Position numbers and translations under genes: made by a program. Of a DNA stretch of 34,261 bases, positions 1 to 8,283 are shown piece by piece; within the stretch, counting starts at the first letter, position 1; the number at the start of each line of letters is the position of its first letter. The notes beneath the pieces are model-generated. The model saw nothing but the letters and a program-made list of their open reading frames with translations, was not told the DNA's origin and made no database searches. The DNA lies in assembly GCA_946187555.1 (NCBI GenBank), contig CAMHQP010000013.1:1-34261 (forward strand), read 5' to 3'. This stretch comes from an uncultured Bacteroidales bacterium (GTDB lineage Bacteria > Bacteroidota > Bacteroidia > Bacteroidales > Paludibacteraceae).

Positions 1-263
1 AAGAGAACTACGTCTCCATTCATTATATGGAAGGCGAGAAGCAGAAAGAGTATTCGTTACGTCAGTCGATGAAGGGTATCGAAGATCTGATGGCAAAGCA
101 TGGCATTATCCGTTGCCAACGCTCTTATTTCGTTAATCCGCGTCACGTCACTGTACTGCGCAGAGATAAGGAAGGATTTATACAGGCGGAGTTGGATGTA
201 AATAACGGCAAACAAGTGCCCGTTTCACCTAAGTACTACGAGCAACTCAGCAAAATGTTGTAA
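1..263 (+). CDS. LytTR-type DNA-binding response regulator, C-terminal part (partial at window edge)
   Basis: The reading frame is open from base 3 (codons for ENYVSIHYMEG) to a TAA at 261-263, so the internal ATG at 27 is not the real start and the 5' part lies outside the window. The visible ~87 residues match a LytTR domain: ENYVSIHY on the first strand, then a SLRQSMKGIEDLM helix, then the FxRxxRSYxVN signature (here IIRCQRSYFVNPRHV). Such domains bind direct-repeat DNA sites, usually behind a CheY-like receiver in a two-component system. No receiver or histidine kinase is visible here, so that architecture is inferred. The gene converges on rlmN with only 3 bp between the two stop codons. 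It is the only plus-strand gene in the window. Confidence 0.85.
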   Translation, partial: ENYVSIHYMEGEKQKEYSLRQSMKGIEDLMAKHGIIRCQRSYFVNPRHVTVLRRDKEGFIQAELDVNNGKQVPVSPKYYEQLSKML

Positions 264-291
264 GGATTAGTGGTTAGTGGTTAGCGAATTA
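264..291. repeat. Heptanucleotide repeat at the end of rlmN
   Basis: Seven-base units GGATTAG, TGGTTAG, TGGTTAG and a diverged CGAATTA lie in tandem between the two convergent stop codons and over the rlmN stop. Read on the minus strand they encode the last residues (LTTNH) and the stop codon. The unit shares the GGTTA core with the repeats at 30887-30914 and 31766-31793. Confidence 0.6.
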
Positions 292-1286
292 ACGAGCATT
301 CCGCAGGCAGCAAGGATATCTTCGCCGCGGGAACGACGGATCGTGGTAGTCAAACCGTTCTGCGTGAGATAGTCTCGGAACCACTCCATTTGTTTCTCAT
401 CGGACGCCGGAAAACGGCATTCGTTTTTTATATCCTCCACCCCGGCATGGAAGCGGATGAGGTTGATGCGGCAGTTGAGCCCTTTGAGCAAACGGATCAA
501 CTCTTTGGCATGACGGATAGAATCGTTCTGTCCATGCCAGCAGATATACTCAAAGCTCACGCGACGCTGATGGCTCCAGTCGTACTGTTTGAGGAGGGAG
601 ACTACCTCGGTGATAGATAGCATTTTCTCCGCAGGCATGATGGTTGCGCGCTCTGCCGGGAAAGGATCGTGCATGGAGATGGCGAGATGACACTCACTCT
701 CGTCCAAGAACCGCTTCACGGCAGGAACGCCTACCGTCGAGACGGTGATGCGCTTGGGTGACCACGCGCAGCCGTACGGTGCGGTCATGATCTCCAAGGA
801 ACGCAGGACATTATCGATATTATCCATCGGTTCACCTTCGCCCATATAAACCACATTAGTCAAATCATCAAAGTAAAAAATCTGATTGAGGATCTCAGCC
901 GGAGAGAGGTGACCATGAAAACCGAGCGTACCGGTCATGCAGAACTTACACCCCATCTTACAGCCCATCTGGGTGGACACGCAGAGTGTCGCGCGGTCTT
1001 CTTCGGGGATATAGACGGACTCGATAAACTGATTGCCTACGGCAAAGAGGTACTTACGCGTACCGTCCACACTAACGGCCTCGCGTACCGGGGCATGGCG
1101 ACCGATGGTGTATTGGGCTTTGAGTGCCTCGCGTCCCTTGAGGGAGATGTTAGTCATCTCGTCAAAGGACGTCACACGACGGATATAGAGCCACTCCGCC
1201 AGTTGTTTACCGGCAAATCGCTGCAATCCGACGCTTAGCGCGACCTCTTGCAGTTCAGTTAATGTTTTTCCCAGAAGAACCTCCAT
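267..1286 (-). CDS. rlmN: Dual-specificity 23S rRNA (A2503)/tRNA (A37) C2-methyltransferase RlmN
   Basis: A radical-SAM methyltransferase that methylates C2 of A2503 in 23S rRNA and A37 of some tRNAs. The 339 residues are close to the family length. The [4Fe-4S] cluster motif CxxxCxxC is at residues 109-116 (MGCKMGCKFCMTG). The two mechanistic cysteines have candidates at C102 (LCVST) and C328 (ILAACGML). MGEGEPMDN and CHLAISMHDP are further family signatures. It is the last gene of the nine-gene run; its ATG overlaps the mscS stop by one base (TGATG), which implies translational coupling. Its 3' end is made of a heptamer repeat that supplies the final residues after the conserved ACGML, so the C-terminus may have been remodelled. 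Only 3 bp separate it from the convergent LytTR gene, leaving no room for a separate terminator. Confidence 0.95.
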   Translation of the reverse strand: MEVLLGKTLTELQEVALSVGLQRFAGKQLAEWLYIRRVTSFDEMTNISLKGREALKAQYTIGRHAPVREAVSVDGTRKYLFAVGNQFIESVYIPEEDRATLCVSTQMGCKMGCKFCMTGTLGFHGHLSPAEILNQIFYFDDLTNVVYMGEGEPMDNIDNVLRSLEIMTAPYGCAWSPKRITVSTVGVPAVKRFLDESECHLAISMHDPFPAERATIMPAEKMLSITEVVSLLKQYDWSHQRRVSFEYICWHGQNDSIRHAKELIRLLKGLNCRINLIRFHAGVEDIKNECRFPASDEKQMEWFRDYLTQNGLTTTIRRSRGEDILAACGMLVNSLTTNH

Positions 1287-2293
1287 CAGTCTTTGAGCAT
1301 CGTCACGTCCACATGCGGATAAGCGAAGGTGAAGCCTTGTGGCGGCAGTTCAGTGTAGAAACGTTCCTGCAGACCGAAGAACACGTCCCAATAATCGGCA
1401 GCGCGTACCCACGCACGCACGACGAACGTGATATCGTTCTCATTGAGCGATTTGAGTGCCACAAACGGCGCAGGGATGGAGTCCATCCGGTAATTGACGG
1501 TCGAGAGCTGGTAAGCGGATATGTTCAGCTCCTCGTAGAGTTGCTTCATATCTGTATCTGCCTGCAGAATCCGTGGTTCAGAATTGATGATTGCGAAGAT
1601 TGCCTCCTTGCATTTCGCGGCATCTACGCCATACGAGACGCTCACATTCCACTCTACACGCCTCAGCGGACGACCATTGAAGTTATTGATCACGCCGTTG
1701 GAGAGTGCGCCATTCGGTAGAATCACCACGCGGTTATCTACCGTCAATATCTTCGTCGCCGTGATATTCACCTCAATTACCTTTCCCGAAGTGCCTTGTG
1801 CTTCAATGAAATCACCGGCTTTGAAGGGTTTGAACGCCAACAGCATAATACCTCCTGAGAAGTTCTGGACGGTTCCCGAGAGTGCCATACCGATGGCCAT
1901 ACCTCCGGCAGCCAAGAGAGCAGCCAGCGAAGTGGTATTCACGCCTAAAGTACTAACGGTTATGACAACCAGCAGGACAGTCATGGAGATGGAGACAAAC
2001 GAGGTGACAAACGAAGCGATAGTCGGTTCCGTCCCACGCTTGTCAAACACGCGCTTAAGAATATTCTTCACCCACCGGATGAGTAACATTCCTATGACGA
2101 AGAGCAAGAGAGCTGCCAAGACCTTGATTCCAAACTGCAGCATCGACTCGCCAACTTCTTGCCAGAACGTGTGCGGGTCATTCTTCGCGGTCTCAATCAT
2201 CATCCGCGCACCGGCACGGATGGAGTCCCGCCGTTGTTGGATCTGTTCCGCCGTGGGAGCAGCCACTTGGAGTAAAATATACAGCAGGTTCAT
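1286..2293 (-). CDS. Small-conductance mechanosensitive channel, MscS family
   Basis: A 335-residue inner-membrane channel that opens under membrane tension to release solutes. A short N-terminal hydrophobic stretch precedes two transmembrane segments (roughly residues 50-72 and 95-115). The glycine/alanine-rich pore helix (LAALLAAGGMAIGMALSGTVQNF) comes next, then the cytoplasmic beta-domain signature FKAGDFIEAQGTSGKV...ILPNGALSNGVINNF. The C-terminal alpha/beta domain seems to carry about 25 extra residues before PAPFVAL, and the usual PFPQ motif near the end reads FAYPHVDV. It starts 2 bp after the DUF4293 gene and overlaps rlmN by 1 bp. Nothing suggests a frameshift. The exact subfamily is not determined. 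Confidence 0.9.
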   Translation of the reverse strand: MNLLYILLQVAAPTAEQIQQRRDSIRAGARMMIETAKNDPHTFWQEVGESMLQFGIKVLAALLLFVIGMLLIRWVKNILKRVFDKRGTEPTIASFVTSFVSISMTVLLVVITVSTLGVNTTSLAALLAAGGMAIGMALSGTVQNFSGGIMLLAFKPFKAGDFIEAQGTSGKVIEVNITATKILTVDNRVVILPNGALSNGVINNFNGRPLRRVEWNVSVSYGVDAAKCKEAIFAIINSEPRILQADTDMKQLYEELNISAYQLSTVNYRMDSIPAPFVALKSLNENDITFVVRAWVRAADYWDVFFGLQERFYTELPPQGFTFAYPHVDVTMLKD

Positions 2294-2295
2294 AC

Positions 2296-2745
2296 TTATC
2301 GAATTCTATCGGCAGCCCGCACGAGTGCCTCATCTTTGAGGATACGGCGCGTGGCCATCATGGTTAATACCAAACAAACGAGGGGAAACGAAGCCCAGGG
2401 CAGGATATGCCACTCGACACCCAAACTCATCTTCGCGAGCCATATATAGATCGCCAGCACGCCGTAGTAACCGAGGCAGAGCATGACGGTGAAGATATTA
2501 AGCCGCGCTTGCACCAGGCGTTTGTTGTACAAGAAGATGTCGATCAGCGCCAATACCGGAATCAGGATCGTTGTCAGCAACAATCCCCATAAACCTTGCA
2601 GCGGTGCACCGCCGAGCGCACTCAGTTCATACACTTGCAGCTCCGTTCCTTCCGGCGTCACGAGTTGTACCACCGGCAGCCAGATCAGGGCGATACCCAA
2701 GGCCACAACGGCCAATAAATACAATGTTTGTACTCTCTGTATCAT
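2296..2745 (-). CDS. DUF4293 family four-helix membrane protein
   Basis: A 149-residue integral membrane protein of a family I know only from Bacteroidetes; its function is unknown. It begins with the family's characteristic [11 protein letters not shown] and has four hydrophobic helices. The ATG at 2745 is chosen over the longer frame to 2796 for three reasons: the family motif starts there, a GGAGG sequence lies about 8 bp upstream, and it makes a 4-bp ATGA overlap with the preceding acetyltransferase gene. The conserved genomic company (rseP, rlmN, MscS) suggests an envelope-related role, but nothing in the sequence shows one. Confidence 0.85.
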   Translation of the reverse strand: MIQRVQTLYLLAVVALGIALIWLPVVQLVTPEGTELQVYELSALGGAPLQGLWGLLLTTILIPVLALIDIFLYNKRLVQARLNIFTVMLCLGYYGVLAIYIWLAKMSLGVEWHILPWASFPLVCLVLTMMATRRILKDEALVRAADRIR

Positions 2746-3260
2746 TTTTTTGCCTCCTCTAAACTTGCACATTTGTCGCCATGTGCGTTGACCCATCCTA
2801 TCTGACGGGCGGGGTTACCGACCATCAGAGCGTACGCCGGTACATCTTTGGTCACCACCGATCCTGCGCCTATCAGGCAGTACTCGCCTAACTCATGCCC
2901 GCAGACGATAGTAGCGTTCGCTCCCACCGACACACCGCGGTGCAGGATCGTCTTGCGGTACTCATCTTTGCGACTGACCGCCGCGCGGGGGTTGATGACA
3001 TTGGTGAACACCATCGAAGGCCCCAGGAATACATCATCCTCACAGATCACGCCGGTATAGACAGAGACGTTGTTCTGGATCTTACAATTACGTCCCAACA
3101 CCACATCGGGTGAGATCACCACGTTCTGACCGATGTTACAGTTCTCGCCGATGGTACAGCCGGACATGACATGACTGAAATGCCAGATCTTCGTGCCCTT
3201 ACCTATCGTGCAACCTTCGTCCACATAAGACGACTCATGTACAAAAAAGTCCTTATCCAT
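2742..3260 (-). CDS. WbpD/WlbB-like left-handed beta-helix N-acetyltransferase
   Basis: A 172-residue hexapeptide-repeat acyltransferase. Isoleucine/valine-rich hexads run from about residue 10 to 125 ([30 protein letters not shown]) and end in the [27 protein letters not shown] signature. It most resembles enzymes that acetylate the 3-amino group of UDP-2-acetamido-3-amino sugars in surface-polysaccharide synthesis (WbpD/WlbB group); the exact substrate cannot be read from the sequence. The start (MDKDFFVHE) is set by the one-base TAATG overlap with rseP; the frame extends to 3323 but only by reading over rseP. No sugar dehydrogenase or aminotransferase partner is nearby, which is odd for this pathway. 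Confidence 0.85.
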   Translation of the reverse strand: MDKDFFVHESSYVDEGCTIGKGTKIWHFSHVMSGCTIGENCNIGQNVVISPDVVLGRNCKIQNNVSVYTGVICEDDVFLGPSMVFTNVINPRAAVSRKDEYRKTILHRGVSVGANATIVCGHELGEYCLIGAGSVVTKDVPAYALMVGNPARQIGWVNAHGDKCASLEEAKK

Positions 3261-4687
3261 TAGAAGAAATATCTCAAAATATCGTTTCCGTTCGCAAAAA
3301 CAAGTAGCGCTATCAGCAACCAAAATCCTATATTGTTGGCTATCTCGAGGAACTTATCGCTGGGTTTGCGGCGCGTGATCATCTCCACCAGCAGGAAGAG
3401 GATGTATCCGCCGTCGAGCGCCGGGATGGGCAGGAAATTCATGAACGCCAGAATGATACTGAGGAAAGCGGTCATGTGCCAGAAAGCGTACCAACTCCAG
3501 AAAGCGGGGAACATCGAACCGATGGCACCGAAGCCGCCGACCGACTGCGCACCTTCTTTGGAGAACACGAGTCGGAACTGCTTCACGTACATCGACAGAA
3601 TGTCCCATCCGTATTGAATGCCTGCCGGAATGGCCTGCCAGAAGGAATAATCGGTGTGCTCAAACTCAAAAATATTCCACTTCATCGCCACACCCATCTT
3701 GCCTTGGTCACCAATGAACATACGTGCTTGTTGGAGCTCGCCGTTACGGTAATAATCGACGGTCACAGAATCGCAGGCATGCCGCTGTAACTCTTCGGTC
3801 ATGAGGATGTTACATGGTGTCGCAACACCGGCAACTGCCACGATACTATCGCCTTTCTCGATACCGGCATAAGCCGCCGCATTATCGGGGAAGACAGAAT
3901 CCACTACACACGGAATCCACTCCGCGATGAGTGTGAAATGCCGTTTCTGATAGTTCTTATCCGCCCGGGCTTTCTCACGTTCGGCTTTGTCGAAGGCGTT
4001 CTGCTGCGCCAGATAACGCGTACCGAGGTCTTCGCTCATCGTCAGTGCCACGGTATCCGCACCGCGTAGCACAACGACCTCCTGTTTTCCTTCGATGATG
4101 ATGGATTGTACGACCTCCGAGAGAGTCTCGGGTTCCTGACCGTCAATAGTGAGGATGCGGTCTTGTTGCTCAAACCCCTCGTCGAGCATGATCTGGGAGT
4201 AATAAAGTCCTGTCGTCACATTGCGCAGTGGCAATGTGTCCTGTCCCCAATGCCAGAGGAGCATCGTGAAGATGACGAGTGCACCGATGAAATTGACCAA
4301 TATACCACCTAAGATAATGAGCAGTCGTTGCCATGCGGGTTTGGAACGGAACTCCCACTCCTGCGGTTCTGCTGCCAAGTCTTCGGTTGAATGGGTCTCA
4401 TCCACCATACCGGCTATCGCACAGTAACCACCGAAAGGCAGCCATCCGATACCCCACTCTGTGTTCTCCGGATGCTTCTCCCATTCCTCGTCCTCATTGG
4501 CGGCAAAGACCTTCACATGCCATTTGCCGTCAAACTTCTTAAAACGAATCAGACTGCGCCTGGGGTTAAAGAATAAGTAGAATTTCTCTACGCGTACCTT
4601 AAAAATCTTCGCAAATGTAAAATGTCCCAACTCGTGTATCAACACCAGAAAAGACAGGGCTAAAATCAATTGTATTGCTTGTATCAT
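3260..4687 (-). CDS. rseP: RseP-type site-2 zinc metalloprotease
   Basis: An intramembrane protease that cleaves anti-sigma factors and leftover signal peptides. The zinc motif HELGH is at residues 18-22 inside the first transmembrane helix. A PDZ region fills the middle; a second [13 protein letters not shown] motif suggests tandem PDZ domains. The third zinc ligand is expected in [19 protein letters not shown] near the C-terminus, followed by the last hydrophobic helices. At 475 residues it is slightly longer than the E. coli protein (~450). It overlaps dxr by 4 bp (ATGA), a pairing common in Bacteroidetes, and the following acetyltransferase by 1 bp. The start is fixed by this coupling and by the motif position. 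No RseA-like substrate is encoded in the window. Confidence 0.95.
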   Translation of the reverse strand: MIQAIQLILALSFLVLIHELGHFTFAKIFKVRVEKFYLFFNPRRSLIRFKKFDGKWHVKVFAANEDEEWEKHPENTEWGIGWLPFGGYCAIAGMVDETHSTEDLAAEPQEWEFRSKPAWQRLLIILGGILVNFIGALVIFTMLLWHWGQDTLPLRNVTTGLYYSQIMLDEGFEQQDRILTIDGQEPETLSEVVQSIIIEGKQEVVVLRGADTVALTMSEDLGTRYLAQQNAFDKAEREKARADKNYQKRHFTLIAEWIPCVVDSVFPDNAAAYAGIEKGDSIVAVAGVATPCNILMTEELQRHACDSVTVDYYRNGELQQARMFIGDQGKMGVAMKWNIFEFEHTDYSFWQAIPAGIQYGWDILSMYVKQFRLVFSKEGAQSVGGFGAIGSMFPAFWSWYAFWHMTAFLSIILAFMNFLPIPALDGGYILFLLVEMITRRKPSDKFLEIANNIGFWLLIALLVFANGNDILRYFF

Positions 4688-5832
4688 AATAAACTTTCTG
4701 CTATTTTTCTAGCTTCTTTATCGGTCTGAACATAATCTTCGTAACTCGGTTTGGCAATAAAGGCCGCCTTCGCCATCGTCTCGCTGATCACCTCACTCAT
4801 CTGCAGGAACCCGCAACGTCCCTCCCTGAAAGCAAGATTAGCCACTTCATTGGCAGCGTTCAGCACACACGGTATATTTCCTCCTCGACGCATCGCTTCG
4901 TAAGCCAACCCTAAGTTCGGGAAGCGTGCTAAGTCCGGTTGCTCGAACGTCAGGTCTTTGAGTGCGAACAAGTCTGCCCGCGGGAAATCACTGGCTAATC
5001 GTTCGGGGAATGAGAGGGCGTATTGTATCGGCAGCCGCATGTCCGGTGCACCGAGTTGGGCTTTGATAGCGCCGTCGGTGAATTGTACCGCCGAATGCAC
5101 GATCGACTGCGGGTGAACGAGCACTTGTATCTTCTCCACCGGCACACCAAACAACCACTTCGCCTCGATGACCTCAAAGCCCTTGTTCATCATCGACGCC
5201 GAGTCGATGGTGATCTTCGCACCCATCTCCCAGTTCGGGTGTTTGAGTGCATCGGCCGCCGTGACGGTCTTCATCTGCTCGAGGCTATACGTTCTGAACG
5301 GTCCACCGCTCGCGGTCAACAGGATCTTCTCTATCTCACTGCGGTCTTCGCCCACGAGGGACTGGAAGATCGCGCTGTGTTCGCTATCCACAGGCAGGAT
5401 CGGTGTATGGTGCTGAACGGCCAGGTCGCAGATGATCTCACCGGCCACAACGAGCGTCTCTTTGTTGGCGAGAGCAATCGTCTTACCGGCTTTGATAGCC
5501 TCAATAGTCGGCCGCAGACCTGCGTAACCAACCATGGCTGCCACCACGATATCAATACTCGGCATCGTGACCACCTCCGCGATCGCTTGCGCACCAACCC
5601 ATACCTTACACTCGAGGTCTTGGAGTGCCTCGCGCAAAGGCTCGTAGAGCGATTCGTCCGCTATGCATACCACTTCGGGCTTGAACTCGCGTGCCTGCTC
5701 AATGAGCTTATCGATACTCCGATGCGCACAGATAGCGTACACGCCGTACCGCTCAGGGTAAGCGCGCACGACATCCAGTGTCTGCGTGCCGATACTTCCC
5801 GTCGAACCCAATATACAGAGTTGTTTCACCAT
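4684..5832 (-). CDS. dxr: 1-deoxy-D-xylulose 5-phosphate reductoisomerase
   Basis: Converts DXP to 2-C-methyl-D-erythritol 4-phosphate with NADPH, the first committed step of the MEP isoprenoid pathway. The N-terminal Rossmann motif LGSTGSIGTQTLDVV is at residues 7-21, NKETLVVAGE near residue 120, and the metal-binding PVDSEHSAIFQ near residue 147. SGGPF and the substrate-binding HPNWEMGAKITIDSASMMNKG follow. The length of 382 residues is normal. The ATG overlaps the preceding LytM-like gene by 7 bp and its stop overlaps rseP by 4 bp, so it sits in the middle of the long operon. Confidence 0.97.
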   Translation of the reverse strand: MVKQLCILGSTGSIGTQTLDVVRAYPERYGVYAICAHRSIDKLIEQAREFKPEVVCIADESLYEPLREALQDLECKVWVGAQAIAEVVTMPSIDIVVAAMVGYAGLRPTIEAIKAGKTIALANKETLVVAGEIICDLAVQHHTPILPVDSEHSAIFQSLVGEDRSEIEKILLTASGGPFRTYSLEQMKTVTAADALKHPNWEMGAKITIDSASMMNKGFEVIEAKWLFGVPVEKIQVLVHPQSIVHSAVQFTDGAIKAQLGAPDMRLPIQYALSFPERLASDFPRADLFALKDLTFEQPDLARFPNLGLAYEAMRRGGNIPCVLNAANEVANLAFREGRCGFLQMSEVISETMAKAAFIAKPSYEDYVQTDKEARKIAESLL

Positions 5833-6635
5833 ACAATTACCTCTTCGGGGTTAACGAACTTACCGTCATCCCATAACTCAATAATGATATCGTGTTCGCC
5901 GTCCATCACACCAAGCGACTCTCCGCGCTCAACGGCCGTACCCTGTTGTTTGAGTGCCGTCGGCACATGACGATAAATAGTCATGTAACTGCCGTGCTGC
6001 AACGCGAGCGTGAAGGTGTTATCTGCCATGCGTTCGACGCTCACGAGCGTACCGCGCATCACGGCCAGCACGTTCTCGTTCTTCCCTACCCGTACCGTCG
6101 TGCCGTAGAGACGCAAGTCCGGTCGAGCAGGTTGGATGATGACACCTCGCACGGGGCGTTGGAGCTGGCGAACGGTGCGTGTGGCGCTGTTATCGAATAG
6201 CAGCAACCGGTCACGCTCTTTCTGCTCGTACTGCGCTTTGAAAGCCTCGGTCGCTTCGTTGGGTTGCGCCACGAGCGCCGCACGCTCCACGCGCTGGAGG
6301 CTGTCCAGACTCTGCACGCTATCCGTCTCTATATCGCCGGCCGTCAGTTGTTTGATCACGTCCAGGTACTGCCGTTGTACCGCCAGACTGGTCTGCAGCG
6401 AATCGACACGCGCCGACTCCTGTACGAGCTGTTGACGCAGACTCGCGCTATAACCCGGCAGCACATTACGCAGTGGCGTATAGACGATCAGCACGGAGAG
6501 CAACACGATGAGCGAAAGGATCGAGATGGTGATGATGCTGATAGCCCCCAACAGACTGACGCGGAAGTGAAACACCTCGCGCAGCGTCAGGTCGTCCAGC
6601 ATCGCCAAACGATATTTATGTCTTTTATTCGCCAT
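5826..6635 (-). CDS. Membrane-anchored LytM/M23-fold protein, probably catalytically inactive
   Basis: A 269-residue protein with a short cytoplasmic N-terminus, one transmembrane helix (about residues 27-52), a periplasmic coiled-coil-like stretch (about 65-150) and a C-terminal LytM fold (about 165-269). M23 peptidases bind zinc through an H...D pair and an HxH motif. Here the first pair is not seen, and the HxH region reads HDIIIELWDDG, keeping only the ELW context. The central LALQHGSYMTIYRHV is close to the normal sequence. By analogy with EnvC/NlpD it may regulate amidases rather than cut peptidoglycan. The start at MANKRHKY uses the 1-bp TAATG overlap with the fumarase gene rather than the upstream M at 6650. 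Confidence 0.8.
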   Translation of the reverse strand: MANKRHKYRLAMLDDLTLREVFHFRVSLLGAISIITISILSLIVLLSVLIVYTPLRNVLPGYSASLRQQLVQESARVDSLQTSLAVQRQYLDVIKQLTAGDIETDSVQSLDSLQRVERAALVAQPNEATEAFKAQYEQKERDRLLLFDNSATRTVRQLQRPVRGVIIQPARPDLRLYGTTVRVGKNENVLAVMRGTLVSVERMADNTFTLALQHGSYMTIYRHVPTALKQQGTAVERGESLGVMDGEHDIIIELWDDGKFVNPEEVIVW

Positions 6636-8272
6636 TAGAGAATCGTGCAACCCGCGCAGGGTTTGAGTTGTTTAAAGAAATCATTGCCTTTGTCGTCCAC
6701 GAGGATGAATGCCGGGAAGTTCTCCACTTCGATCTTCCAGATAGCCTCCATGCCGAGTTCAGGGTACTCCACGCACTCGATGGACTTGATGTTGTTCTGC
6801 GCCAAGATAGCTGCAGGACCGCCGATAGAGCCTAAGTAGAAGCCACCGTGTTTCTGGCAAGCGTTGGTCACGTCAATCGAGCGGTTACCTTTCGCGAGCA
6901 TGATCATCGAACCGCCATGATCCTGGAACTCATCTACGTACGGATCCATACGACCGGCGGTCGTCGGCCCCATCGAACCGCACGCCATGCCTGCCGGGGT
7001 CTTTGCCGGACCGGCATAGTAGATTGGATGGTTCTTGAGGTACTCCGGCATTGGTTCGCCTGCATCCAGACGCGCTTTGATCTTCGCATGGGCGATGTCA
7101 CGGCCTACGATGATCGTGCCGTTCAGACTCAAGCGAGTGCCAATAGGATATTTGGTCAAGATCTTGCAGACGTCTGCCATCGGTTGGTTGAGGTCGATAC
7201 GTACGGCATCGCCTTCACCGGCTTGACGCAACTCTTCCGGAATCAACGAAGCAGGGTTGTTATCGAGTTTCTCGATCCATATACCGTCTTTGTTGATCTT
7301 GCACTTGATGTTACGATCCGCCGAACAGCTCACGCCCAGACCAATCGGACAGGAAGCACCATGACGCGGCAGACGAACGACGCGTACGTCATGCGCCATG
7401 TACTTACCGCCGAACTGTGCACCGAGACCGATCTTATACGCCTCTTGCAACAGTTGTTTCTCCAGCTCTATATCACGGAAAGCACGGCCGGTCTCGTCAC
7501 CCGAAGTAGGCAGGCTGTCATAGTAATGCGTGCTCGCTAACTTAACGGTCAGCAGGTTCTTTTCTGCAGACGTACCGCCGATGACGATCGCGATGTGGTA
7601 CGGCGGGCAAGCAGCTGTACCGAGGCTCTTCATCTTCTCTACGAGGAACGGAATGAGCGTACCCGGGTTCTGGATACGTGCCTTGGTCTCTTGATAGAGA
7701 TAGGTCTTATTGGCCGAACCGCCACCCTTGGTCACGCAGAGGAAACGGTACTCTGCACCTTCGGTCGCCTCGAGGTCGATCTGCGCCGGCAGATTACACT
7801 TGGTGTTCACCTCGTCGTACATATTAAGCGGTGCGTTCTGGCTGTAACGCAGGTTGCACTCGGTATAGGTGTTGAACACGCCCTTACTCAGTGCCTCTTC
7901 GTCGCAGAAACCTGTCCACACTTCCTGACCTTTCTCGCCGTGGATAATCGCCGTACCCGTATCCTGACAGAGCGGCAGTTGACCCTTGCAAGCCACCTCC
8001 GCATTGCGCAGGAAGGTCAGTGCTACATACTTATCGTTTGCCGAAGCCTCCGGGTCACGCAATATCTTCGCCACCTGCTCGTTATGCGAGCGACGCAGCA
8101 TGAAGCTCACGTCGTGGAAAGCCTGTTGTGCCATCAGCGTCAGCGCTTCCGGTTGCACTTTCAGAATCTCGTGTCCTTCAAACTCGCTGACCGACACATA
8201 GTCCTTCGTCAGCAGATAATACTCAGTCTCGTCCTTGCCGAGCTGAAACATCGGTGCATACTTAAATTCCAT
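6635..8272 (-). CDS. fumA: Class I (iron-sulfur) fumarate hydratase
   Basis: Interconverts fumarate and malate with an oxygen-sensitive [4Fe-4S] cluster. The 545-residue single-chain form joins the alpha and beta domains found as separate subunits in some anaerobes. The cluster-ligand candidate C102 lies in [10 protein letters not shown]; further conserved cysteines are in [12 protein letters not shown] and near the C-terminal domain. The beta domain shows [35 protein letters not shown], a strong class I signature. In an anaerobe it would usually act in the reductive branch toward succinate. It begins 11 bp after the metallophosphoesterase gene and overlaps the next gene by one base. The symbol follows E. 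coli usage; fumB-type naming would be equally valid. Confidence 0.95.
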   Translation of the reverse strand: MEFKYAPMFQLGKDETEYYLLTKDYVSVSEFEGHEILKVQPEALTLMAQQAFHDVSFMLRRSHNEQVAKILRDPEASANDKYVALTFLRNAEVACKGQLPLCQDTGTAIIHGEKGQEVWTGFCDEEALSKGVFNTYTECNLRYSQNAPLNMYDEVNTKCNLPAQIDLEATEGAEYRFLCVTKGGGSANKTYLYQETKARIQNPGTLIPFLVEKMKSLGTAACPPYHIAIVIGGTSAEKNLLTVKLASTHYYDSLPTSGDETGRAFRDIELEKQLLQEAYKIGLGAQFGGKYMAHDVRVVRLPRHGASCPIGLGVSCSADRNIKCKINKDGIWIEKLDNNPASLIPEELRQAGEGDAVRIDLNQPMADVCKILTKYPIGTRLSLNGTIIVGRDIAHAKIKARLDAGEPMPEYLKNHPIYYAGPAKTPAGMACGSMGPTTAGRMDPYVDEFQDHGGSMIMLAKGNRSIDVTNACQKHGGFYLGSIGGPAAILAQNNIKSIECVEYPELGMEAIWKIEVENFPAFILVDDKGNDFFKQLKPCAGCTIL

Positions 8273-8283
8273 ATGATTGTGTT

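Noticed and set aside
264..266. A bidirectional terminator between rlmN and the LytTR gene
   Set aside because: There are only 3 bp between the stops, and the heptamer repeat there has no dyad symmetry.
5023..5970. Plus-strand open frame of 315 codons opposite dxr
   Set aside because: It lies entirely over dxr and the LytM-like gene, is rich in His/Arg/Leu, and has no start context or motif.
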